NCBI GenBank assembly: GCA_036417435.1
Contig: CM070913.1
Coordinates: 4,144,680-4,208,679 of the forward strand
Source: Inia geoffrensis
Lineage: Eukaryota; Chordata; Mammalia; Artiodactyla; Iniidae
Direction: 5' to 3'
Length of the DNA stretch: 64,000 bases
In this document: in pieces, positions 21,801-32,986 of the stretch
Numbering within the stretch: the stretch's first letter is position 1
How the letters are laid out: the number at the start of each line of letters is the position of its first letter
Notes under the pieces: model-generated
What the model was told of the DNA's origin: nothing
Seen by the model: only the letters and a program-made list of their open reading frames with translations
Databases searched by the model: none
Program-made: the position numbers and the translations under genes

Positions 21801-24800
21801 AAGCGAAAAACCCAAATAAAAAACCACAACACACGTGAGATATGCTCTCACCCCTCAAGACCTGGCACCATTGGCATCACTGTTAAACAAGCCCGAGGAA
21901 CCCCAATGGTCCCCTGACTCAGAGTGGTTGCACCCACGAAGCAAGCAAGGGCCAGAGTCACTGCAGCCTTGGCTCCTATCAGCCTCTGAGAGCCCTGAGG
22001 GCGGGGGTGGTGAGGGGCGAGGCCAGGCGGGATGTTACCTAACCCGTCACCTTGGGGTCGTGACGCGCAATGGCTCTGCGCGCCTGCAAGTGACATGGGG
22101 CTGAGTTCGCTGTGTGAGCCGTGGTGCACGGCTGGTCCCTCCTGCCCCGGCAGAACGGCGCCACGGCTCTCGGGGCAAAGCCCAGACCACAGCAGGTCGT
22201 ACCCGCCAGCGCCCCACCCCCCGCCCCGGAAACCAGCAACCCTGTCCTGCTGAGACAAGACCTGGGGAGAGGCCGCCGTGCACAGCCTGAACCACCCCCC
22301 TCCCTCCTCCCCCTGCGCCCCCCTCCTGGCCCTTGTTCCCTGGTCCCTGTCATCAGCCACCCCAACTACTCGCCTCTCCCTGGGTGTAAATGACAACGAG
22401 GAAGTCTTTGCCTTTTAATGTCAAGGTCACTTAAAATCGGCATCTAGTTTTCTGATTTAGACTTTCGCCCTCGTCTCCATTTTCTCTTCTCTGCACCTTC
22501 CTGGGCTGGGCTGCCAATTAAAACCCAGACATACAAGGAAAGTCGCGTGTGCCTTAGAGTGAGGCCGATGACCCCCTCCCCGGGCCCCCTTCCAAACCTT
22601 TCACAGGGGCCTCTTTTCTGAATCAGGGATTAGCCCGGCCGACCGGCTCCCTCTCCCACCCGGGCCTCGGGGGCCGCACTCTTTTCACACCCCCTCGAGG
22701 CACGCCATCCTCCGCCCCAGAACAAGAGGGAGTGTGGACATTGTCCCTCTTAACAAACTAACTTTCAAACGCCTCAACCACAAATGTTTAACGGTGGGAC
22801 TGGCCAAGGATCAGGTCACTGGTGCCAACTCAAGGCGTCCAAGCTGTACAGGAACCTCGGGGGCCCACACCCACCCCACGACACCGGCGTACCCTTCCCA
22901 CCATCCCCGTCAGGAGGGACCAGGAAGAACCCGCCCCGGAGCCCCTCAGCCCCTGGGCCGGGGAGGCTGGGGATTCAGGTCCCCACGCCCACCATGTGGG
23001 CCTTGATTCTGCACTAGGCGGTCTTTCAAGGACTCACGAGGGACTGACCTGTGTCTATGTCACAGCTCCTGCGAGCAAGCGGGTCCCAGGTGGAGGAACC
23101 AAGGTGAGCATGGAGACGTGGCCTCAAGGTCCCTCCAAGAGCCCCCCGGCACGCAGATGACAGCTCCGGCCACCCGCTCACGAGGACAGACGTGCTTTCT
23201 GCCGCTTCCACTACAAGACTTCTAGCAAGAGCTGGGCCCCTTCTCTATGCTAACTGCCTGTGGACGCGGGGAGTCTTCAGCCGCTCAGACAGAGCAACAA
23301 ACACTTGAGCTGCTTTCCTGAGCGGGGACGGACGCCTGACCGGAAGGTGTGTGGGTCCAACTCCAGGAGAGAAGCCCCATAGCCTTACTTTTCGGTGGCC
23401 ACTTCCAGGGCCGTTCCTCCAGCCTGTGTGCTCAGACCGACCCCGCGGGCCCGAGAGCCCCACTGCAGGGAAGCCGGGCTCGTGCGAGGCCGCCTCCCAG
23501 CCACGCGGCGTGTGCACCCGAGGCCTTCCTCCACCCCGGGGGTCTCCCTCTGGGAAAGATCGCTCGGGGGGGATGCTGGGTGCAGTGTCCACGCAGGGGA
23601 TGTCCACCCACAGGGACGTGTTGGGGCCAGGGCAGCATTTACTCTTTGCCGCTCAGGGCTCCACCCTGGCGTGGCTTTAACTGGGGACAAGGAGGGTGGC
23701 ACCAAAACGCCACGCCTGGGGGGTGGTGTGAAGATACACGCACATTCACGGACACGTGTTCACCGCCTTCTGGGGAAGCCTCACACCGTGACCCCAATCC
23801 TGACCCAGGAAACCGACGTCACTTTGTTCTCGTGGCCAAAACCGAAAGGCCACGTTGACAGCTGGTCCGGGTGATGGATGCTGAGTACAAACCAGGGCCC
23901 ACGAAGATCCTTTTGGGACAGAGTCCCTGGAGCTGCTGTCCCAGGAGTGGCCGCAGGTGCCCCCGGGGCCCCCGCTCGCCGCCCCACCTGACGCTGAGCT
24001 GCAGGCGGGCCTGGAGCACGGGGGCCTTCCTGCTGGTGAAACCCCAGCTGCAGCCCCCAGCCCAGCAATAGGGCTGGACCCCGTCGGCTTGGCCACCCCA
24101 GGCCTCAGGGTCTCACAGGTCCCTGTCTGCTCGGCGGGCAGTGAGGCCCCTCCCAGGGCCTCCCCTGCTCTTTCCTGACTCAAGGCCACGTGCTTTCAAG
24201 TGTTCTTCTGTAAACGCTCACCCTCGAAGCAGGCGACCCCTCTGTAGGGTGTGCTGGTGGGATCCTAGAGGGGCCAGGGGCCCTCCCTCCCACCCTCAGA
24301 AGTGCTTTCGGAGGCACCGCCCAGAGTTCAGGGGCTCTTCCCTTGAGGACCACGTTCTGGGCCCTTGGCAACTTCAGGGGCTTGGTCACGGCCCAGGAGG
24401 CGCCGGGCTCACCTAACCAGACCCCTGCGCTCACGATGGGACCGGGACGGCGGTCAGGACGAGAGGAGGCCCTGCTCCCCACCCCCGCTCACCCTGGTGC
24501 CTGCAGCGAGGGCAGACTCTGCCTTTGACCCCAGGGTCCAGCCGAGGCGGGCCCCTGCGTCTGAGGTTGGACGCTGGCCCTCATGTCTGCTTTGCGTCAG
24601 CAAGCTCTGCCGTGGTCCCGCTGGAGTCAGGGCGCGGGTCACAGAAGGTGCCCGTCTCCCTCCTCCAGGCCCTGCCCCACCTCACAGCTTTCGGGTGAGA
24701 GCAGACGGCTGGGCTTGGGCCCCCGCCCCCCATGGGCTCTCCCGGCCTTCCACCCGCCGATGGCGCTTGTCTGCCCGCTGTTTTCAGGGCACACGTGTGG

Positions 24801-25696
24801 TGCCAGGGCCCCTCAGGCAGAGGTTCTGAGACCAGCCCAGTGCGGCTTCCTCTGGGGGACGGGTTCTCTCTGCCTTGTTCCAGGCTGGTTTTGTGCGCCC
24901 ACACGGACGGACCATCCACGCAGGGCCCACGAGGGTGACCTCTCACCCACCAGATCACGGGGCCCCTGGCACCTTTTCCCAAAGGAGAGAGAAAACAATC
25001 TTCCGACGAGGTGCTTTCTGCTCTCATGTCATAGGAGGACCTCGGGGCTTAGATTTTCACACGAATTAGTCTGACTGCAGGTGTCTCGAGGACACCAGGT
25101 TTCCAAACCACCCTGACCGCGCCTCCATGGAGTCCGCTGCCGTGCTGGGACCCGAGCCCAGGTCCAGGGAGCCACCGGCACCTCATCGTCTGATCACTGA
25201 GTTTCCGACAAGCCTGTCACGTGCTTAAAGTGTTCTCACGAGCCAAACAGGGTGCAAGTCGCTCACTTTTAGCTGCGCGACTACGTAAAAACGGTTCACG
25301 TGACTAGAGAAGCGGTTCGGCCACTAGGAACGGAGGAGCTGGAGCCGCGGCCGAGGCCAGGGTGGTCTCTCCTCCTAACAGGGCACGTCAGCTCCCAGGG
25401 GCGCCGTGCGCCACGCGGCCAGGGCCAGCACACCCGGGCGCCCCGAGCTCTCCCTGTGTCGCCCCGCGGACAGTGTACCCGCGGGTCGACAGCCACAGGC
25501 CCCCACCGGGCAGAGCTGCGCGACCCCGCTGGCTGGCGGCAACACTGCCGGCCACCAGGGGCCACCGAGGGCGGCAGGGGCGTCCCGCAGGACACACGCC
25601 AGGCACGCCCCAGCTGGGCGGCTGGTGCAAGCGCCCCTCCTGCCGCAGCGGGCCCACGGCGCCGGGCTGGCCGCGCGCCTGCCCGCGAGCACTTAC

Positions 25697-26362
25697 CGTC
25701 ATCCAGGTCCAGCGGGTCCAGCTCCTGAGGCTCTCGCTTGACCGTTACGGGAATGGGGGCCAGACTATGATTACTGTCCTCACGCGCCTCGGGCGCTGGC
25801 AGGGGCCGGGCGGCTGCAGGCTTGCTGCTCGGAACCTCGGACGGCTGGTGCTGTTGATGGCCCATCCCGGGGGGGCGCGCGGGGCCGCAGGGCTGCAGGC
25901 GGGTCGGCTCTCGGGTCCCGGGCGGCAGCGGAGAGGAGGGACTGTGGGGACAGAGCGCTGGCCGGCACCCCGGGGAGCAGCTACCACTTGACGGCGGACT
26001 CACCTGTGGCTGCAGCGGGGCGGGGGGCGGCGGCTGGGGGGGCCCGGGAGGCACGCCCGCGGGTCTCGGCGCCTCCTGGCCGGCGAGGACCCCGCCGACT
26101 GGCCGCGGAAGTCCGAGGGGGCCGTGGCCCGGGCCGGCCGTGGCCGGGCCGTAGGGGGCGCAGGAGAGGTCGTGGAGCTCGGGGCTGGCGCTGCTCTGTG
26201 GACGGGGCGGGAAGCCGGGCGCGAGGCAGGAGCCCGGGTCGTGCGGCAGGGCGAGCGGCTGGCCGTAGCAGGGCTTGGGGAGCGGGCTCAGGCCCTGGCT
26301 CATTGGTCCACAGGTGAGGGCAGGCTCGTAATCATCACTGGGCTCCGTTTTTATGATTGGAA
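25697..26362 (-). CDS. NFATC1: NFATC1 exon 10: long-isoform C-terminal region
   Basis: The exon is 666 bp, with acceptor gttctcacag|TTCCAATC and donor CTGGATGACG|GTAAGT. It enters and leaves in phase 1. It encodes about 221 residues rich in Pro, Ser and Gly, typical of the second transactivation region of the long NFATc1 isoforms. It starts VPIIKTEPSDDYEPALTCGP and ends NHSLAPIPVTVKREPQELD followed by LDLDD. Both ends carry a sumoylation-type motif (IKTE and VKRE); in known NFATc1/C these lysines are SUMO targets that change nuclear location and activity. The middle is poorly conserved compared with the human protein as I remember it, with Pro runs, but there is no stop. The donor would join a small last exon for the terminal residues, which I did not find. 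Long isoforms B and C differ by use of this region; an internal splice site was not assigned. Confidence 0.95.
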
Positions 26363-28690
26363 CTGTGAGAACGAAACAAAAGTTAAATAAACACAAGCTG
26401 CAGATGGGAGCCGTGGGGCGGGCCTGTGGCTAGGATGCCCTCCGAAAACAAACAGCGCTTTGACTGAGTCCCTGTGTGTCTCCTGCCTGCTCTCCCACCC
26501 AATTAAAAGGAGGCTGTGAGTCATCGGCCCCAGAAAGCTGCAGCTGGTTCTCATACCGAGAGCCCTGTTTTCCTTGGAATCTCCCCCAGCACTAATGTGC
26601 TATAAAGGTCCATTCGCAAACTGCAATAGAAGTCTTGGACCCAAGGGCCCGTGGCTTTGTAGTAAATCAAAGGGGAATTTTTAACTTGGACGCACTACTG
26701 CATTTCTGCTGCTACTGACGCCCTATCTGATAAACGGCTGACATTTGGTGAACCTGAACAGTAAGATGGCGTTTGGAAGTCAGTAAAACTCTGACCGAAA
26801 AGATGAGTGTCCATTTGCTGTAGGAGAGCAGCCTTCAGCCACTCGACAAGGAAGACAGTCCCACACGAGCAAATACGCCACCCCTCCCTCCGGCTGCTTT
26901 GTTGCCACTGGAGACAACACACAACCAGCGATCACGCGGCTCCTGGGGCAGAGCCGGAAGCCCCCAGACGGCATCCAGACCACTGCCCTGTCCACCCCTC
27001 GCTAGGAAGCCGGCGGTGCAGAGAACCGGGCTGGGAGGAGGGCATGATGGGCACTGGAGGGTCCCTTTCACTCCCCTCCAGGCCGTGGGCCTGACCAGGC
27101 GCCGAGAGGGCCAGGGAGAAGGTGAGCAGATGTGCCGTGGGGTCTGCACAGGGGCTTGGGCTACACTCCTGCCCTTGCTTACTTCCTGTGTCCCGTTTTC
27201 TCGTTGGTTCCTGCCTCTTACACCAGTTTACAGGAGACATCCCGGTGGTCAGATTATCCTGAGAGTGACTGGTAAGAGCGCAGTTAAATTCATAACAGAT
27301 GCCCAGCGCTGCCGTAGCAAACGCAGGATGGGTAATGAGCTGTCATCAGATCCCCCCCTAATCATATTTTCACCTCTTCGTGTGTGTGCTGCTGCATTCC
27401 TGGCGGCCGGGGCAGCCACACGGAGGGAACGCCCCTCGCAATCCCAGCCTCCTCCTTAAGTAAATAAAGATTCTCTCCCAAACGTAGCTCTGCTCTAACA
27501 AAGGCCTCAAGCCAGCAAGGATGCACATCCCCTCTGTAACAGCCGGGCGCCTGCGAATCCACAGCAGCCATGACGAGGAAGATGGCCTCTCGCAAAGCCT
27601 GTCCGCGGGGGCGCCTGTGCAGCATGGCAGCCACGTGGCTGGGACCCAGGTGACACTCCAGACCCACTGATGCAGGAGCACGTAACTCCGCTTAGCATCT
27701 CCAGGCCCTGGGCTTTCGACTCAGGATTCCCAGAGAAGCTGTCTCCTTTAGTCTTGCCCTCGTTGTGCCAACTTCCCAGCCCCTGCTTCCCGTCACTCTT
27801 CCCGCGTCTGACATGTCTGCACGCCGGGCAGGGAGGCGCCTGGTCCCCGGGCGGTGCTGACAGCTGGAGGGCAGGGAGGAAACACGCGGGTGATGGTCAT
27901 TGCGGGGCCGCCACGGGAAGTATCCCTGCCGCCTGCAGGCCGAGCCACAGTCGGCCACTCGTCCCCGAAGTCCCGTCGGGCCGAGAGCTGTAGGGTGCGG
28001 CGCCTCGGACGCCCAGAGCCCGGTGTGCCCAGCATTCTCGGACAAGACGCACCCAGCACGGAGGGTGTGGGCAGTGCAGGAGGGGGCAGGCGACCCCGCA
28101 GAGGGCTCACGGGGCCTTCTTACCCCGGGTGCTCCGTCGGGGGTGTGGGTTGGCTTTCATCAGCCAGGCCGACGACCCGCAGGGCCTGGCCTGCCCTGGT
28201 GCCCACAACTCACGGTCCTTTGCTGGGGAAGGGACCTCTCTCCCTCTCTCTCTCACAGTCAGCTAGGGCTCTGCGTGAGGGGCTCGAGTCCCCGCAGGAC
28301 TGGATTCCAGGGAAAGTGTCACTGGCTGCCGGCAGGACACCGAGAAGGGCCGCTGTCCGCCGTCCTCAGGTGGCGCTGATCTCCGTGTGGCTCACACATG
28401 GGGGAAACGCCCGCAGGTCCCGGCAGCGGCCGCGTGTGTCTCCCGTGGCTCTGAGGGCTTCCTCCGCAGCGAGGGTGTGAGGATTCCCCACGTGACCGTG
28501 CCCCGATGCAGGGATTGCAGGCCCCAGGGGAGGGGTGGGCACTTGGTACAGGGGCTGTTCACAGCCCAGGCCGGGCCCCCAGATTCGATGAGCCTGTGGC
28601 CCCGTGTCCCGGCGCAAAGCACTTGTGGCTTCGTCAGGTGGCCCCTCAGGACCTAAGGGCCTCTCCCCTCCCAATCTGCACGCCACCAGG

Positions 28691-29028
28691 GGTTCTTTTT
28701 TTTAAATTAATTTATTTGTTTATTAATTTTTGGCTGTGTTGGGTCTTCATTGTTGTGTGCGGGCTTTCTCTAGCTGCAGCGAGCAGGGGCCACTCTTCCT
28801 TGCAATGTGTGGGCTTCTCATTGAGGTGGCTTCTCTTGTGGTGGAGCACGGGCTCGAGGCACATGGGCTTCAGTAGTTGTGGCTCACGGGCTCTAGAACG
28901 CAGGCTCAGTAGTTGTAGCGCACAGGCTTAGGTGCTCCGCAACGTGTGGGATCCCAGGCCAGGGCTCGAACCCGTGTCCCCTGCATTGGCAGGCCGATTC
29001 TTAACCACTGCACCACCAGGGAAGTCCC
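28691..29028 (-). mobile_element. CHR-type SINE, antisense
   Basis: On the plus strand it runs from an A/T-rich tail complement (tttttttaaattaatttatt) through ggctgtgttgggtcttcatt, repeated cagtagttgtgg/cagtagttgtag segments and cgaacccgtgtcccctgcat to accactgcaccaccagggaagtccc. It is close to full length. Target duplications are not clear. Confidence 0.93.
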
Positions 29029-32000
29029 AGCCTGGGTTTTCTGCCGCGAGCACCTACCGGCTGGGGTCCCCACCTGGAAGCCCACCTCAAGGAGGGGCCT
29101 CTGCTGGGTCCAAGCTCTGTGTGCAGCCCGAATGGGCTCCTGCCCCGAGCTGGGCATCCCAGGGAGGCGGGCTAGGGGTCGCGGAGAGGCCCGGGGCAAC
29201 CTCGACACAGATGCACGTCCTCGCATGTAAGAGAACATGTGATGTGCCGCGTCCGCTTCCCGCTACAATGCCCAGGGTGCGAAGGTGGCCGTCAGCTCCA
29301 GCACAGGCAAGACGGCCTCTCCCAGGAGCAAGCGGCCCTGCCTCTGGCCCTACGGCCTCAGGCTCCAGGATGTGGCTCTGCAGACGGCACTGCGGAGCTG
29401 GGGGCAGCCTCCAGCCAGAATCATCCAGAAACGGCCAGTGGGCACAGCTGTCAGTAAAAGCAGCCCCGACAAACCCATATGACCCGGGGGGGGAGGGGGG
29501 GATTCGAAAGCTGCCCATGTGGCCTGTGGCGTCCAGAATGGCAAGGGTCAAGTTCTGCATCAGCGCGCTGAGGCTCAGAGCTCTCGACCTTAAGGAAATA
29601 TGTATCTAGCAGGTTAAGTTAAAGCCCTGCTGGGTGCCTGTCTCCTGCACTGGATTTTCAGCCAGGCACGAGAGCCAGCTCGCCCCTTTCGTCCAGGGTC
29701 CCCCGAGCTCTTTAAAAACCCTCACCCTGTCTTCTCTGCTGGCTTTGGAGGTGCAGCCGGGGAAACGGCCGTGGGCCTGGTTTACACGCCACCGGCCAGC
29801 CGAGGCCCTGCGATCCCGGGGGCTGGCGGAGGGCAGGAGCGATCGGGCGTCCGTGCGGCTGGCCGCTCCAATGTCTGTGGTTTATGACCTGTTCAAAGCT
29901 GCCCTGTGGCACCACGTTCACTCCCTCTTCGCCCTGGGGGGTCTTTCTGGGAAAGTCTCAGCAAGACGATCTTGGGGGGCCTCTGTGGGCCAGACCCGGC
30001 CGAGGGCGCGAGGCGGGCGTTCAGGAAATGCATCACCTTCCCATGGTGTCGGGACCCATCGGATTCTTCCCACGGTCGGGTGGAGACTCGACCCGGGCGG
30101 GACCCCTCCCCACCTCAGCCTCCGGGCCTTCGCGGGCGCACAAGTCCTTGGTGACCCAGCCGAGCTGGGCCTCCTTGCTGAGCTCAGACGCCCTCCCCTG
30201 CATTTGCAGCCCCTCCGCACCCGCGCGGTGGGCCGATCCCACCTCTGGAGGCCCCAGCATGAGGCCACCACTACGAACTCCCTTTGGGCACAGGCTCCTG
30301 TGCACTTAACGGAGATAATCCCCACCGTGCCTGCCCTGAGGGGTCCGCACAGCCCAGGGACGGTGACCAGGACAGAGACCCCAGCGCCTCAGTGCCAGGT
30401 GGGGGCAGTTCCCGGCAGACGTGGAGCAGACGCGGGGCCTGGGGCACATGCACCCACTACCCCCAGGGCACCTACAGAGTCTAAACGCACCGAAAGCAGA
30501 GGGTGCCTCCCGCCTCCTCTGGGGACGAAGGGGTGGTGAGGGACCCAATGTGGCATGAGCCGTAAGGGCAGCGGCACCGAGCCTCCCCCACATGGGGACA
30601 GTGGTGCAGGGCCCTCCCTCTTCCCAACCCGCTGGCACAGGGAGCAGCGGGGCCAGAGGTCAGGCCTGGGGCCACAGCCCAGCTCTTTGGCCTCGGACAG
30701 GCCAGGGATGCTGCTGCCGACTGAACTGTCCCCCGGACGCAGGGTCTGAAGCCCTGACTCCGGGGTGAATGTGTTTGGCAACGGGCCATTAGGAAAGGAG
30801 TCGGGTTCAACGAGGTTGGAGGGGCCCTGATGCCGTAGGGCTGTGTCTTAAGAGGGAGAGAGGGTCTCGCTGTATGTGGGGGACATGGCGAGAAGGGGGT
30901 GTCTGTGAGCCAGGAAGGGGACCCCGGACTCAGCGCTGCTTCCAGCAGCCGCCAGACTGTGAGCGCGCATCTCTGATTGGAGGCACCCCTGACCTGCAGA
31001 GCCGTCTGGTGACATCACGGGCGCTAAGCATCCCCTGCAGGCGAGGACTCCCCCTGTGACCGCCCCTGCCCCTCCCACCAAGGCCTCAGCTGTTTGGCTC
31101 CGGCCACCGCCCTGTGCAGAAGAGGTTGCTCTGAGTCCCGGAGAACGGAGAACGAGGCTCAGACTGTCTTCTGTTTGTTACGCGGCATTCGAGCCGTTGA
31201 CACAAACGCCAGCAGGGTAGCTTCAGGGCACAACTTTTCTGAGGCAGGAAATGTGGTGACAGGAGCCACCTGCACCGCCGGCCCTCAGCAAGCCGGTACC
31301 CACGTCCGCGTCCAGGGCCAAGAGGGGACTGGGGGGCGGATGGACCGGTGGACGAGAGGACTCACAGACCCCACCGCCACGTGACAGTAGGGACTGCGTT
31401 TCTTCCTTTGGGGACGAGCTCCTGCCCCCCCCACAGCACAGCCAGCACTTGCGCCAGGTTCTCAGTTTCCCAGAGGACAAGGCTCTGGGCGCATGTTAGG
31501 AACCTCCCGACCGAGACATCACAGACTCCGCCGAGACCCCAGCTCTGCAGTGGCGGCAGTGCCCGCCAAGCCCGACGGGGTGGCCTGTCCTCTCTCGGGT
31601 CCTCCGCGCCTTTCTGGGGGTGCTGCCTGGCAGCCTCTGCGGGAGCATCGAGTGGACACCGGGAGACAGTGAACGAGGGTGCCCGGACGGTGAGCAATGG
31701 CCGGCTTCACGGCTCTATCGCGGCAGGCGGGGCGTGAGCGGGTGTGGCGGCCTCGCCGTCTGTGGCGCCAGACCCGTGGCTCCAGGGCCCTTACCCGGGG
31801 CTCCGGCTCCCCGCAGCGAGGCTGGCAACGGCCTTCGGGAGCAGACCGCACGAACCAGCGAACGCGCCGCTCCGACTTCACCCACTGCTGCCAGCGCCGC
31901 GTCCAAAGGGAACGTGATTCACTCTCCTGTGGTTTGACCCAAGCAGCTGCGCACCGAGGGCTGTGACTTGGCGGGGGGCCGTGCTGGGGTAACCCCCGCG

Positions 32001-32920
32001 CCGCGCGCTGTCGTGGGCAGGCCCCGGTGCCTGGGGGAAGGGGTCACCAGGTCTTCCCTCCGCAAGGCTGTGCTCAGACTTCTTGGGGGTCCGGCCTCAC
32101 TCCCGACTCACGTTGCTTTGCAGTCGGTGGCCCGTGGCCCTCAGGTATCTGATCAAAACCACCCTCTCCCTCGCCGTTCCGCCACAGGTGACGGTCTCAG
32201 TGGGGGAGCCTTGGGTGTGGCCGCGCCGGCCTCCCGGCCCCGGCTGCCCCGCGGAAAGGGCACCCGCCTTCTTTCCCAGCAGTTCATGCCCCACGATTCA
32301 CCTCCTTGTCCTACTCTGTTCCAAGCTTGGGTTAACCCCTCCCTGCGGATTCAAGGCCGCGTCGGGGGCCTCAGGCCGGTGTCAGTCAAGACGGTCGACA
32401 GCGCTGACCTCGTGGAGGCCTTTAGAGGGGAAGCCCCCTCCCCTTCACACGCCTGGGCTCTCTTGCCACCGGGTCTGGACGCCTCACGGCGAGGCCAGGG
32501 GCATGCGGACCAGACACACCGTGAGGAGCTCAGGCTCGCGGAGAGCGGTGCGGGGAAGGGCGGCTTCCAAACTCTCCCCACGGGCCCTGGCCCGGCCCTG
32601 ACTCGTCCCTCCCGGGGGGCCCGGTGGGGGGCAGCCAATTCCCTGCCTCTCTGCGGCGGCAGGTTTAACGTGGAGAGAAATGAAAACATCGGTCCCTCAT
32701 TCTCCTGCTGGAACAGCGAGAGCACCCGTAAAACTGGGAATTTACTAACGGCGGCCTCCGGGACACGGGAGTTCCCAGGAGAAGGCACAGCACAGCGCCT
32801 GCACGAGCCCGACATGCGTAGCTGTGCACCGTCCCCCTCCAACGCACGCTCACCGCCCCGCGGTCACCACACCACTGAGCCGACTCAGGAAGGTTCCAGA
32901 AGGCCCATGGGCAGCGGCCG

Positions 32921-32986
32921 CCACCAGCCACAACGGGCGCCCCGTCCCGGCTCCCACCAGCCACAGCGGGCGCCCCGTCCCGGCTC
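32921..32986. repeat. 33-bp tandem duplication
   Basis: Two copies of ccaccagccacaacgggcgc plus cccgtcccggctc stand side by side, the second with a single a-to-g change. The period is a multiple of three, so open frames pass through it. Confidence 0.85.

Larger units (their letters stand above)
1..25696 (-). other. NFATC1 intron 10 (partial): overview of non-coding content
   Basis: This is everything downstream of the exon 10 donor. The expected small last exon (about 16 codons, ending near a Ser/Thr-rich tail) was searched for by eye in reverse complement and not seen, so the stretch is treated as intron. Named features are listed separately. Unnamed parts: 1-336 and 766-7843 are mostly unique sequence, GC-rich at both ends with AT-rich blocks near 1900-2350 and 5220-6100; 8113-8960 is unique; 9900-10340 is AT-rich and conserved-looking; 10340-13700 and 14000-14500 are unique; 18840-25696 is unique and GC-rich, with AT-rich islets near 21340-21500 and 22400-22460. 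No convincing coding exon was found in any of these. Confidence 0.75.
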
